DNA of 64,000 nt, from contig OZ022261.1 in the NCBI GenBank assembly GCA_963978905.1, positions 23,123,686 through 23,187,685 of the forward strand. Direction: 5' to 3'. The notes under the pieces were generated by a model. The model was given only the letters and a program-made list of their open reading frames with translations, ran no database searches and had not been told where the DNA came from. This stretch comes from Trichostrongylus colubriformis (lineage: Eukaryota > Nematoda > Chromadorea > Rhabditida > Trichostrongylidae). Each line of letters begins with the position of its first letter. Positions within the stretch are counted from its first letter, which is position 1. Positions 12,807 through 24,194 of the stretch are shown piece by piece. A program made the position numbers and the translations under genes.

Positions 12807-13105
12807 GGGGTAATTCGACCCGTAGAACACGAATATGACATTCGTTTGGCGCGAAAGCGCCAAAATGGGTGGATCACCAAACTCGCTCAAAATTTGTCCC
12901 AGGGGGTAATTCTACCCGTAGAACACGAATATGACATTCGTTTGGCGCGAAACTGCTTGGCGCCTGCGCCAAAATGGGGTGGATCACCAAACTCGCTCGA
13001 AATTTGTCCCAGGGGGTAATTCGACCCGTAGAACACGAATATAACATTCGTTTGGCGCGAAACTGCTTGGCGCCCGCGCCATGGGCGCTGGCGCCAAAAT
13101 GAGAA
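12807..13105 (+). repeat. Subterminal tandem repeats of the Merlin element
   Basis: Three tandem units of about 95-110 bp begin near 12807, 12903 and 13013. Each opens with GGGGTAATTCGACCC or a one-base variant, continues with GAACACGAATATGAC and TTTGGCGCGAAA, then a variable GGCGCC-rich palindromic spacer. The first two also carry ATCACCAAACTCGCTC. A single unit lies inverted at the right end (14400-14526). The GGCGCC palindrome grows from unit to unit. Subterminal repeats of this kind can be transposase-binding sites; that role is inferred. Confidence 0.85.
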
Positions 13106-13259
13106 GATTCCCGCGCTTTATCAGTGTTCCCACGTACGTCACCGGAAACGTACATTTTCTCACAAAATGCGATCATTTTCAAAAAATTTCCCATGTGACG
13201 TCACTGTACGTGAGCTGGCTTGGATATGCATCTATTCCCCTTCTTATTCTGTAATAAGC

Positions 13260-14210
13260 ATGGCTTTGAACGCTATTCACCATCGCAACCGTTTGACGGA
13301 ACTGAATGAGTTCAATTGGCTCGATATGGCTGAGAAGATGAAACTTGACAGGGACCAATTTCGAGCCTGGCTACGTAGTCTAGGCTTGGAAACTTTTCCG
13401 GCGTGCCCAAAATGTAATGAGTCCATGAAGGTTCGACGACAGGACGGTCTTTGGATTTGTCATAAGCGCGCCTGCAGGACGAGTGGAGGAACGAAGCCGT
13501 CTATTTCAGTTTCTTCGAAGAGTTTGTTCACCTCGTCGAAACTATCTGAGTCCACTATATTCGCGCTCGCCTACTTCTGGTTGCGTGAATTCGGTTCGTT
13601 CAGGACCAAGTCATTCGAGCTCAACGTGACACCAAAGGCACTATCTCACTGGGAGAAGAAATTCAGAAGAGTCTGCTCCATGTACTATGGAAGACATCCT
13701 CCCATAATCAGCGGACCTGGGACTAGTACAGTAGAGGTCGACGAAACAAATGTAACACGAAGAAAATACAATCGTGGCAGGCTCGTACGCAGAAAGGAGT
13801 GGTTATTTGGTGGAATCGAACGAGGAAGTGGCCGAGCCTTAATGATTTTGGTGAAACGACGCGATGCCGTTACTCTCACGATACTGATCTGCAAGTTCGT
13901 TCATCCTGGTACTACGATCATGTCAGATTCATGGAGAGCATATTCGCGGCTGTCGATATTACCGGCAGGATACAGACATTTAACAGTAAATCATATGCTC
14001 AACTTCGTGGATCCTCAAACTGGCGCACACACACAGACGATTGAATCCCTGTGGCAGAAGTTCAAAATGGTGCCCAAGAAAAAGTTTGGGTTGAACACGA
14101 AGAGGTACTCCGACTACATCAAGGAGTTTCTTTGGCGCCGCGAGTTTGGAAGTTCAAAGGAAATCGTCTTCAATTTCTTCGAACACGTCGCGCAGTTTTA
14201 CCCGTACTAA
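13260..14210 (+). CDS. Merlin transposase (ISXO2-like DDE domain)
   Basis: The enzyme would catalyse cut-and-paste movement of the surrounding element. I chose the ATG at 13260 (316 aa); the frame is open from 13167, but the extra 31 residues overlap the non-coding end and lack family character. A zinc-ribbon has cysteines at residues 49, 52, 67 and 72 (CPKC ... CHKRAC). The catalytic triad fits VEVDET (D161), MSDSWRAY (D223) and TIESLWQK (E262), with 38 residues between the second D and the E. Total length suits Merlin transposases. No internal stop or frameshift is visible, so the copy may still be functional. It has no introns and is flanked by the tandem repeats upstream. Confidence 0.93.
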   Translation: MALNAIHHRNRLTELNEFNWLDMAEKMKLDRDQFRAWLRSLGLETFPACPKCNESMKVRRQDGLWICHKRACRTSGGTKPSISVSSKSLFTSSKLSESTIFALAYFWLREFGSFRTKSFELNVTPKALSHWEKKFRRVCSMYYGRHPPIISGPGTSTVEVDETNVTRRKYNRGRLVRRKEWLFGGIERGSGRALMILVKRRDAVTLTILICKFVHPGTTIMSDSWRAYSRLSILPAGYRHLTVNHMLNFVDPQTGAHTQTIESLWQKFKMVPKKKFGLNTKRYSDYIKEFLWRREFGSSKEIVFNFFEHVAQFYPY

Positions 14211-14709
14211 GAACGACTTGGAAACCTGCGTTCACTAACCCAACGGTCCTCTTTAGGGCCACAATCATCCATGACGCAAATTTAGCTCAGGATAAATTGC
14301 AAAAGGCATAAAAAGGTTTGCCATGATTACTTCTGTTATTCTCCATGAATGCGATATGTATTGAGCGTAATATTCTTACTCAGGACGTCAAACCAACGCT
14401 TGGGACAAATTTTGAGCGAGTTTGGTGATCCACCCCATTTTGGCGCCGGCGCCTATGGCGCAGGCGCCAAGCAGTTTCGCGCCAAACGAATGTCATATTC
14501 GTGTTCTACGGGTCGAATTACCCCTGGGTAGGAATTTGCAGCAAAATCGAAAGGTTTTCCAAAAACCACCTCTTCGACCGCATCAGTTGGAGAGGTAGTG
14601 GGGTAGCTTTGGGTAAATAGTGCCGAATCCAGGAAACATCCTTGAAATAAAAATGATTGTGAGAAAAGCTGTACGGCAAAAACCGTGTTGCACTATATGG
14701 ATCACCTTG

Positions 14710-16848
14710 TAGAGAATACTTCGCTAGCACCATTCAACCATATTGTGAATTGACAGCAATTCGAATTGATTACATAGAGTGCGCTCCTCATCAGCATCGT
14801 CTATGCGCGACAAAGATCGCTGGGCTCAACTGGTTTAGTGTAATAATATCAAGCCAAATGATTACGAGCTCATGAATACCCCTTTAGTTTGATAATAATA
14901 CAATACCAGCATCAGCTTTGTCATGATGCTCAGTACCGCCCAATCAAACGTTCTTTCCATGAACAGCGCTCACCGCAACAATGTACATGTATGATGGATA
15001 CATTATATGAAATCCGATCAGTAGAGAGATAAAGACCACTCTCTACAATTGACTTAATAAAGGTCTTACACAATCCGGTCTGAGCCCGCGTATTTCAGGG
15101 CTACTAGGGCATGTTTTCCCAAGCCACTATCCGATACGCCTCTTTCACTGAACGTCAATAGCGTCAGGGAATCCTGTAAAGTGCTTCAGTCAAGTACTCT
15201 TCCATATGACAACTGATCAGTCCGATCTTGAGAGTTTATTTCGTTAGAGGATCAGAAAATTTCACATTCTTTCTAAAATTCTAAAAAAAAGGAACTCACG
15301 TAACTATCAAATGGGGAACAGGGTCGTTTTCACGGCGCTTCTACCGCGGCCTTGACTCCTTTGAGACCGCTTTCGATGATGTCATTCCACCGTTTTTTTT
15401 TTTGAGGCTCCTCGCAGACACTGTCTTTGGGCTTCAACTCTAGAGCCTTTCATGCTAGGTGATTTTGTAACACTTTTAAAAGTGTTAGAAAACCACTGAA
15501 GCCGCTGCCCTTCAGCGTTCTTCAACATAGGAATTCTTCGCACGCCCTCATTCTTGCTCCTGTCCAGTCGGGTCATTCGCACGCTCACCTCATCATCTTC
15601 ATATCAACTAGGTGCGGCTGCCTTTCCTGCTCTTTATTACACCTGGCAGTAGAACGGCTTCACGAAACTAGATAACATGCATGTTTCGGTCTTTCCTTCC
15701 ACAGCTCAATATGGTCATTCGTATTCGTGAATGCTGCGGATTATCACTTGTAACGCTTGCGCCATGGACGGCCTGTCATCAGCAACCGACTACACTTCCT
15801 CTCATGGAACCTTCCAGCTTCTATTTCCCTTCCTTATTCAGGGTTATATGGTGTTATGCATGCGTGTTGATCAAGCTGATTTATGTTGTTTTATGTCTGA
15901 GCTCTAGCTTTCTCTGAAAATGGTTTCTTAGAAATATCCGCGGTGGGCGTCTGGGTTTTCTTTTCTTTTCTTATTATTTTTCTCTTACTTCAAAGTTGTA
16001 CTAACGATATCACGCTTTCCAATTGGTCGTTGCTAACAGTTATTGGCATGTTCATTGCACTGGTCTGGTCATGAGGACCCTCGCCTCTAGCCGCCTTGTT
16101 TTTCTTTCACTTTTGTTGTTCGGCACATGTAATTAAGCCTATACTACAATATAAGTAGCGTGTTCTTGGGAGATGCGTATATTTACTGAGTAATGGGACC
16201 CTCATCCCCCTTCTGAACATGCCCTTTGCTCCTGACGTCCACGAGTCTGAGTATCCAGCTTTTACCTGGTCTGTCTGTTCCACGAGGGCTGTCGGTATAC
16301 TCGTGTTTCGGAGTTCAGACAAACTCCCATGACCCCATATGGTGGCGTAAGGGCACCATTGCCGACTGGTGCAGGTATAGGACTTGGATCCTACTCGTGG
16401 TTGCGTCTGGTTCGAAAGGAGGACCTGTTTCCCATCGAGCAGTATCCTCATGTTTTTTTTTCGGTTATTGAGTTCTGCCCTGATTCAATGGTTAAACGAC
16501 TAGAGACTATGTACTTTTTTGCACAGAAATTGGGCGTTGTCTTCGTGACCAACCTTACTTTTTTTTGTTGCTTGGATTATCTTTCTTTTTCCTGTTCTCT
16601 GGCGCGTCTTCTGGCGCATACAAATAAATAAATAAATAACTAAATAAAAAAGAACTCCCTAAATATATCGCGATGTCTCCTCTACCAATCGAACGAAAAC
16701 GAATAGCTGCAAAAAAACGTGTACACAGGTTGCACTTATAGAAGTAAAATTTTAATTTTAAGGTAATTTTGGAAGTCAAATGCCAGGAACAGCCGATAGA
16801 TCCGCTTCCCTTGAACTGTTTCTAAAGATTCTAACACATTGAGCTTCC
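14710..16848. other. No supported gene
   Basis: AT-rich sequence with only short frames. The 100-aa frame at 16329-16631 and 114-aa frame at 16107-16451 lie on opposite strands over the same bases and have no recognisable motif. Poly-T and poly-A tracts are frequent. Nothing else was seen. Confidence 0.4.
16622..16638. repeat. (AAAT)n microsatellite
   Basis: About four uninterrupted AAAT units, followed by degenerate copies. Confidence 0.9.
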
Positions 16849-16941
16849 GCTACGCCAGCTAGCATCGACCAAGCCATCTCTCTCCACGGAGGAGCGCTAC
16901 GCCAGCTAGCAACGACTAAGCCATCTCTCTCCACGGAGGAG
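16849..16941. repeat. 47-bp tandem duplication
   Basis: Two units starting GCTACGCCAGCTAGCA lie head to tail at 16849-16895 and 16896-16941, differing at two positions. On the minus strand each contains GAGATGGCTTAGTCG, which resembles a tRNA A-box, so a tRNA-derived SINE origin is possible but unproven. A G tract follows at 16944. Confidence 0.85.
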
Positions 16942-17256
16942 ATGGGGGGGGGGAGGGAATTGAAAACCTTGGACTGCTGCTTTTTGCAACGTAAAACAAT
17001 GCGGTTCAGTTGTGCTACTTTGCAAAGTTTAAAACGCCAGTTCTTGCTGGGCTTGTGGTTTAAGTCTCCCTTCAGTAGCTTGAAATCGAACACGACATCA
17101 TTGAAATTCTACGGTATAGTAGAGATTTAACTCTGGAGCATTTCAGACGCTATCTATAACCGGGCATATAAACAGGACAAGCAGGATTCGGTTCACATCA
17201 TTACATCAAAATTCTAGCAAAAACTTGCTGTACCTTTTTAACTTTTGTCTGGAATT

Positions 17257-18665
17257 TCTTGGAATCGCATTCCAATATGCGATCGATATTTTAATTTTGG
17301 CCCATAAGACTTGCAAGTTTTACTAGTGTAGGCAAATCGTTACAGCGAATGTTTCTGAGAATTGTTAATATAACATCGAATGCGTTCTGTACAGTGGCAC
17401 TTATGTGTTGATCGAAATTCAGCTCTGCTCATATGAAGTCTAAGGCCTCGGACATTTTGTAAAGTGTGCAGTATCATGCCATTGACTAGGACGGTCCTGG
17501 CTTTCCCTGTGAAGTGTGTGGTATCACACCATTGACTGGGACTGCCTTGGCTTCTCCTATGTGCAAAACCGATGTCTTGCTTAAGTTAACAAGTGTTCGC
17601 CGGCTGCAGCCCACGCCATCATCTTATTAATGAAACAGGTTGGAGCCTTGTGGAAACACCCATGAGAATCTACAGTGTATACTTCATAAACCTTACATCT
17701 TCAGCGAATATCTTCAACAGTAATGCGTGTTTTCAAAAATCGTAGCTAGTCATAGGTGTAAGCTGAAAACGGGATGAGAGTACACCACTCTGAATGACAC
17801 CACTTGTACATGAGTGATGCTTTGAAAACGAGTCTCCGACTTTTACATAGAACGAGAACAGTTCCGTTGGTAATCTTACAGGGAATCTTATTTGCTCACC
17901 ATGACCTATGTCACCGTTGCCCCGCAGCTCATCGAGGGTCTCGAGCGGCCGCCAGCAACGTCTCCATTTATCCGTGTCGCGAACCAGATGTCCAGTAAAC
18001 CTTTCTGCCCTTAAGGACACGCAGTAACTCGTTCCTATTGTGCGGAACTTCCGTGGCGACCATTGGGGCGACGCTTTTCCAGGTGTTCATTTGACCTCCG
18101 GAGCAATCCCTACTATAACCGCGCTGGTCCAACGGTCATCGCGATATCGCATGATGTGTCCGGCCCATCTAATCTTCGACTTCTTGGCAAGTACGGCGGC
18201 ATTTCTGATCCTCGATCGTCGACGAAGTTCGGAACTACGGATTCCCCTCTGCACTTTCGTATATAGGGATACCTCAAGCATCGTCCTCTCGTATGCCAGG
18301 GCAAGAAGGATAGCGGAATCGAAGGGATAAGCACGGAGCCAGATGTTCTTCATCTTCTTCACTCACTACTCCCTCGATGGTTTTCAAGGCTTCCCAAGCC
18401 GCTCTTTTCCTCCCGCCCAGCTCTGACGAAGTAGTTCATCATATTAAGTTCTCGACCCAGGTGCACATAGCTGAAGCATTCGGCGGCGTTCGTTCCGTTG
18501 AGCGTTAACGAGGCATCAGGTACCAATCCGCTCTTCAGGCACATCGTTTTCGTCAGATTCAGCTATAAGCTGAGTTTTCCACCTTCGCAATTAAAATCGG
18601 CTAGCATTCGCTCCGCTTGTTGGAGTGTCGTTGTTATGAGCACAATGTCGTCAGCGAAGCGTACA
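17257..18665 (-). mobile_element. RTE-type LINE, 5'-truncated copy A
   Basis: Minus-strand coding remnants run from the catalytic FADD box of the reverse transcriptase (18647-18660) to the C-terminal region. That region contains KSKIRWAGHIMRYRDDRWT near 18100-18180 and a WRRCWRPLE motif near 17950, both typical of nematode RTE/BovB-like elements. Stops and frameshifts are frequent. The DNA is closely similar to 33223-34560, copy B. Similarity stops at about 18661, which marks the 5' truncation. The 3' non-coding part carries an internal duplication of about 60 bp around 17450-17560 that copy B lacks. Confidence 0.85.
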
Positions 18666-19229
18666 GGGGATTCGTTCACCTGCCATGTGGGTCCTTTCGT
18701 TAGTTCGCACAGCCTCTTGACGCACAATAATTATTGCACGTACTGTCCACAGGCAAAGCTGAAGAGAGAAGGATGAGCAGTAGTTATGTGAAGGCAAGAA
18801 AAGGAGGATAAGTAAGGTTTGAGAGCTACTGGCCGCTTTTTACACGGTATATGGGCGGAGTTAAGATGAAGCTTACAGATAAAGCGAACAGTGCTCCGAA
18901 CAGTAAACAATTTGCCTTTTCGAGCTCTGTAGATCGGTCAGATGATAATGTTAAGAACAGTTACAAATGAGTCATACATATCTATATCATATACATGTCA
19001 ACGTTTCTGCTGTATCAGATGTATCTAAAATTCGGCCAAATGACAAGCTACCTACAGCTACAGAGACTACTCTGCTACGTTCTCCTTGTTCTCATAATTG
19101 TTTAGAGTTCCCCTTTTGTTGTTCACAGTTCAACACAGTCTCTTGTTCACAGTTCTCTTTTTTGTGTATGGTATGGCGCACTAAAAAGTGCAAATCAATA
19201 AATAAATACATACATATAGGATGAACAGA
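18666..19229. other. No supported gene
   Basis: Unique-looking AT-rich sequence between the RTE remnant and the coiled-coil pseudogene. It ends in AATAAATACATACATA near 19200. No motif was recognised. Confidence 0.4.
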
Positions 19230-21094
19230 TTAAGATGAAAAAAATTGAGTGACAAAAAACAGAGAGGTCGCAGATCCTCTATACTCCCAGAGGGCGAACG
19301 ACGATGCTAGGGATCTGGGGGCGGTTTTCTTCCTCTGCGCTACGGCTATCGTTCGCACGGTGTCGACTTCTCTCGCTACGGCTTCTGCTTCTGTTGTCCC
19401 CACGTCCGCAATCGCGGCGAGGAGTGTGAGTCGTGGGTGAAATCCTGCTCTGTCGTCGGTTATCCGCTGGGCGAGGTCATTCTCGCGTTCGTTGTGAATT
19501 CGCTTCTCCAAGGGGCTCATCTCGCGTTCCAAGATCGATTCTCTTGCACGTAGTCGACCACGTTTCTCCTTGAGATCGTCCAGTCTGCGCGCATCTGATG
19601 AAGTACCCTTGGACACAGTAGATTCTCGTTCCTCGATTTTTGCCGCGATTTCCTTGGTGTCGTTGCGAACGTTAGCAAATTATAACCGCGTGTTCTCCAA
19701 CAGCTAAAGCAGTCGTTCCTTGCCACTCGTACGACTCCGTCGAGACACGAGTGAAGTTGACACTAGTGAGTGTTGCAAGTCGGCATTCCATCGCATCGAA
19801 ACTTCCATGTAGCAGGTCGATCTTGAAAGACAGCTTTTGGAAATTGTGCATTTCAAGGAGTTCCTTCGTTTGCTTGAAGACAGTGTTTGGATAATGTGGG
19901 TGACAAGAAATCCCAAGGGGAGGCATTGACTGAAAAATTACGGGGCTGCAAGGCCTATGTATGGCGCTCCCCGGCAAAAGGCGCCCCGTTGAGCAGTGGC
20001 GGAGGCGGCATCATCAGGGCAAGCCGCCTTGGTTGGGGCAGCCCGCCTCTTGGCGACGTGATTAGTGGTCGGTCACGGTGAGATTGGTCAAGGAGATTGG
20101 CAAGACTGAAAGTATCGCAGCGCGCTTTCTCACTTTTAGCTTGAAACTCACCACAAGAGAATAGATGCTGTCGCATTCCCGAACATCCCTTCTTGTTAAG
20201 GTCTTGGTAATGTCAATGAAAAACCTATGCGGGCTACCCGCCTCTGGACGGGAAGGTCGTCCGCGCCCAGAACCAACGGTGGAGAGGTGTCTATTTCTCG
20301 AGTTTTTGGTCATTTCCATCCGTTTTTTCTATACTGCCCTGTTACCAGGCATATCAGCTTTCATATTCACCACTTCTTTTACTTTTTGTCCGAATTTCCC
20401 CTAAAGCTGCCTTTAACGTCTTGGTGTATCTCGTATCAAGGAGTGGTGAAAGATACATTAGCGTCGTTGACGTCGGACGGGTTTACGGTGTCAGAAGCTT
20501 TGTTCTCGATTTTTTTGAGACGGTTTTGAACGTCTTCCATGAATGGTGCTATTGTCGAGATAGAATTCAGGACATCTCTCATCACGCTAGTCGCCTGACC
20601 TTGGTAGAACTTGAGCCTCCGTTCGGTCTCCTTGATCAGCAATACCAGCGAAGGGTGGGCTCGCTTTAACGAGTGAGAATTTTCATATTCTCAGCAGCAT
20701 TCATCAAGAGTGTCCCTCCTCCGCGCAGTAAGTCCTTCATGTTTGAGATCTGGGTTCGTGGTTCGACTGGTGACGGCTCCTGTGATGCTTTCTCTGCCGG
20801 AGCTTTTCGCTTCGTCTGCGGCTTCTCGGACTGCGATTCCTGGCAGCTTCGGAGCTTAGGCAATGCCCTTTTTGTTTCTTTGGCGACTGCATCAGAGACC
20901 GTATCTAAGTCGTTGCGGAGTCGAACGCTGCTACCACTGTCGTTGCTGTGAGAACTTTTATCTTCTTCTTGCCCGTCGGCTGTGCAATGGTCACTGACTG
21001 CTCCATTGCCCGCTAGAATTAAACAAGAGTTCATCATAAGTAGTGGCATAGTGCGGTGCGATAACATGTAGTGCATGCAGCATGCTATGTACAA
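19230..21094 (-). pseudogene. Broken coiled-coil / Arg-Ser-rich reading frame
   Basis: Minus-strand blocks look like one protein in order. A Ser/Glu-rich segment (20666-21094) ends NMKDLLRGGGTLLMNAAENM. A frameshift leads into a helical segment, RDVLNSISTIAPFMEDVQNR (20436-20642). After the R1 insertion comes VFKQTKELLEMHNFQKLS (19672-19880), then the charged coiled coil KEKRGRLRARESILEREM (about 19520-19580). Shifting frame again near 19430 gives an RSRSRSERSRHR tail. The type resembles hypothetical gag- or ORF1-like repeat proteins of nematodes, but I cannot assign a family. The R1 copy, frameshifts and internal stops show it is dead. The link between blocks is inferred. Confidence 0.45.
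19888..20416 (+). repeat. Dispersed repeat R1, copy 2
   Basis: It opens TGGATAATGTGGGTGACAAG and closes AAAGCTGCCTTTAA. Compared with the inverted copy at 47788-48320 it is collinear over its whole length, with shared blocks such as GAGGCGGCATCATCAGG, CACGGTGAGATTGGTCA and AAGTATCGCAGCGCGC. It sits inside the minus-strand coiled-coil pseudogene. The preceding bases GACAGTGTT are shared with the other copy and may belong to the element. It carries no coding capacity. Confidence 0.8.
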
Positions 21095-21332
21095 AGCTTT
21101 TCCATATGTCGTGCAGTCAGAACCACTTCTTTGTACCCTTCGACCTGCCCTCTGCTAATTTGAGGAGGCCTGATAATGATCATTCAGTCGCACGCGCTCA
21201 CGGTGTGCGGTCGGTTCTCTGTTTCGTCCTGGCTATTGATCCCTGTCGTCGTCTCTCTTATTCGGACCGTTCTATACTCTATACATTAGTATTCTTCTAT
21301 AACTGTTCTAAATTTCACTGTGAAAGCGACCC

Positions 21333-21932
21333 TTGTGGCGAGGGTGGTTCCTTCGGGTTCGAAAGCCACCAGAGCCGGTCAGTTTATTCGTGGACAAGTT
21401 GTTTGTGCAGAATTCTCCGCGTGTGACTAGCATACCATTGACTTCCGGGGGCAAGAAGCCACAAGCCCTCTTGTTTGTAAATTTGCCTCCGACAACGGTC
21501 CTGTCTTTTGTACTTATTTACATAAACACCTCGCTTGCTCGATTCTTTGTTAAGGAACGACGACCCAAAAGGAAGCCGCCAACCTCTACACTGACTGATC
21601 ATGAAGGGGGTGCTGAACTTATCGATGAAATTGATCTACTCAATTCCGATAGTGCTATGCCGCCCCACCTCAAGACTATCACTGGACATCTTTTGAAGAA
21701 GGCTTCAGAAACGGAGGATCCACAGCGCCGCAATCGTCTCCCAGGGGAACGACTGGAGGCAGATGTTTCTGAGAATGAGGGACTAAAACTTGAAATGAAT
21801 TCTCTCAAACAAGCTATGGCTAACCATAGGTTTAGTGCGCCACCAACCACAGATTCAAATGTTTTTTCCTTTAACGCTCTGATGATTGGCGAGAATGTTG
21901 TGAGGAAAGTGAGATGTCTAGGTCAATTGTGA
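21333..21932 (+). pseudogene. CR1 ORF1-like fragment
   Basis: This is a 199-codon open frame. Its second half has a heptad-like segment (LEADVSENEGLKLEMNSL) expected for the multimerisation coil of a CR1 ORF1 protein. After the stop the frame continues with SRSIVIAGISE, the start of the nucleic-acid-binding core seen in the CR1 copy at 37625-38215 as RFVVLIGVPK. The first third is not recognisable. The protein would bind element RNA; here it is broken. Confidence 0.5.
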
Positions 21933-22479
21933 TCGCAGGCATTAGTGAGATTACCAGTCCCGATAGTGCGTAGAGAACCTGTCATAGTTTCGATTGTATT
22001 GAGAAAATCTTTTTCAGTTTTTTGATGTTGAATGTGCTCCAGTGACTTCCTGGATGAGTAAGCCTATTGCTCACTACTCTCGTTTGATTAAGGTTTTTCT
22101 TCTCACATCTTTCTTCCAAAGACAAATTCTATCTCGTGCGTCACTGTTAAGAAATTCTCCTGTTCGTGGTATATACATTCGACCTGACCTTCTCTTCCTC
22201 TAGCGGAAAGATTGAGGCTGAGGGAATTGAGAAAACTCAACAAGACTAAGCAAGTCGGAATTGTAATGACAACGCGAATGTCGATATGAATCCTGTTCTC
22301 AACTCTAAACCTTCTGCTATTGCTGTGCCTTCATCTCTTGTGCCTAATTCCTCCAACAATTTGAGAGAGATTTCGCTCGATAATGCTAGTCCAATCACTT
22401 CTGTCACTTTTGATCAGTCGGTAACTGTGCTCCTTCCACAATTCATCCCGCGGGAAACGCTTAGCTGCTCCTCGGAACT

Positions 22480-23161
22480 CAGGTAATGAGATACGATGTT
22501 TTCTGAATATTCGTTCTCTAAAGAGGAATGCTTAAAATTTTGCATATTCGCTTTCCTTGCTTGACTATGATATCGTAGCTTCAACGGATAAAGCCAAGGT
22601 GCAAGCTGGAACCTTTACTAGGAGAGATCTGTGCTATGTGCGAGACATTTAGATACGATAGACTCCTAATAAAAGGAGGAGGAGTAGCAATGATGGTAAA
22701 AAGAAACCTATACCCAAGCCTTGTTTTTCATGAGAGTGTATCTAAGGCCTACGAGATTTTGTTCTGTGACTTGTACTTAATCGGTGACATCTATCGAATT
22801 ATATTAGTTTATAGAGCCCCTAGTGCAACTTAGTGCACAATGAGCAGTTGATTAAAAGTATCAGTGATCATTCCTTTTGTGAAAAGATTTCGCTACTCAT
22901 GGGAGACTTTAATCACCCAGAATCGATTGGAGTACTTGTCATCCTTGTGCTTCGACTTCGGTGAAGTTACTGATTGATATGCTGGGTACCCACCATTACA
23001 CTCAGTTAGTCAGATTCAAAACTAGAGGAGATCACAGCCTTGATTTACTATTTTGCAATAAACCTGACGTCATCAAAAACACTTCATTCACTGCACCAGT
23101 GGGGTCATCAAAAACACTTCATTCACTGCACCAGTGGGCAATAGCGATCATGCCTCAATAG
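22480..23161 (+). pseudogene. CR1 endonuclease fragment
   Basis: Collinear AP-endonuclease pieces appear in several frames: CFLNIRSLKRN near 22500, KGGGVAMMVKRNLYPSLVF (22670-22730), LLMGDFNHPE (22895-22925) with the catalytic GDFN box, and RFKTRGDHSLDLLFCN (23010-23060). Stops and a local 33-base direct duplication (ATCAAAAACACTTCATTCAC, at 23073 and again at 23106) disable it. The enzyme would nick target DNA for LINE integration. Confidence 0.75.
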
Positions 23162-24194
23162 TATTTGGCTTATTCGAACGGCATGAGTTTGCATTGAGCC
23201 TTGATTATAAAAAAGCTGAATTATAAAAAAGCTGACTACAAAGCGATAAACGCATACCTTGGTGGGATTGACTAGATAGGGTCCTTTCATAGTTGTGGGG
23301 ATGTATGCAAATGTATGAGATGTCTGTTCTTATCTTGAAACATTGTAGCACTCTTTTCGTCCTCCTCCGGAAATCTTTCATCAACAAGCCGCAACTACCA
23401 CTTCACCTTGCTACCACATACAATGCAAAAATAAAGGCATATTAGAATGCTGTAGCCTCAAATCAGGAAGGAGACTGGAAAGAAAGTTAAAAAAGTACAA
23501 CACGTTTGTAAAGAGAAAAGTCATGGGGTCCAAAGACAAGTCGGCTTTTTACAATTTTCTAAAATTCCGAATCCATGGGAAGGAAGGAGTAAGTGTACTC
23601 AGAGACCAAAACGGGACTGTAGTTGTGTCAGATGCAGATAAAGCTGAGGTACTAGCAAACGTCTTCGAGAAAGTTTATGTGAATGGCAGTAGTGACTCAT
23701 TTCAAGAATCATGTACGGATAATATTGCTTCAATGGGAGATCCGTTTGGTTTAGTCGCCACCAAATACTTAGCTAATTGCTGAATGGGGAAGTAGTGCCT
23801 CTCTCACCCCGGATGGTATACCCTGCTGTTTCATCAGGAAGACAGCAGATAGTATTATCTCGTTCCCCCTCGAGTTCCTGTTCAACTTAATGTTTTTTCA
23901 AGGCTACGTCTCTGACAGCTGGAGGCATGCCTACATTATACCAATCAAGGAAAAGCCACCCTACTGCGATTCTGGTAACTAGTATATGCCAGCCAGTATA
24001 ACATCGCTGCCCTGTAGACTGTTTGAAAAAATAGTCAGAGTCGTTGTTAACCATTTAGGGTCTAATTCCATTATATCCAACCATCAGCACGGGTTCAGAA
24101 CAAAAAAATCCACGATAACGCTGATCTCAGGTGATTGTTAGACTTAAATGATTGGACTTCAAAACTAGATGACAAGACGAATGTATACGTCATA

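Larger units (their letters stand above)
12708..14624 (+). mobile_element. Merlin (IS1016-like) transposon, near-intact
   Basis: This 1917-bp element has long inverted ends beginning GGCACTATTTACCC and is flanked by a perfect 8-bp duplication, GAATCCAG (12700-12707 and 14625-14632). The terminal repeats stay almost identical for about 150 bp, differing by only a few bases. It encodes a full DDE transposase on the plus strand. Merlin elements are known to make 8-9 bp duplications and to carry an ISXO2/IS1016-type transposase, which is exactly what is seen. Close identity of the ends, a perfect duplication and an intact frame point to recent insertion. The host site is the C-terminal part of a decayed maT element. 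Confidence 0.93.
11569..14709 (+). mobile_element. Decayed maT/mariner-like transposon, split by Merlin
   Basis: The ends are inverted: CAGGGTGATCCATAAATG on the left, and the complement of CAAGGTGATCCATATAGTG on the right. The right end is followed by TA. The left flank is TG where TA is expected, so one target base may have mutated. Subtracting the nested Merlin and its duplication (12708-14632) leaves about 1.2 kb, a normal size for this group. The coding strand is plus, and the transposase is broken by many stops and frameshifts. Confidence 0.7.

Noticed and set aside
12807..13105. CRISPR-like array suggested by repeats with variable spacers
   Set aside because: Only three units, continuous with transposon ends and repeated inverted at the other end; a eukaryotic context with no cas genes.
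18087..18362. Independent host gene suggested by a 91-codon minus frame
   Set aside because: The WAGHIMRY region identifies it as the C-terminal part of an RTE LINE, and it has a close copy at 33998-34267.
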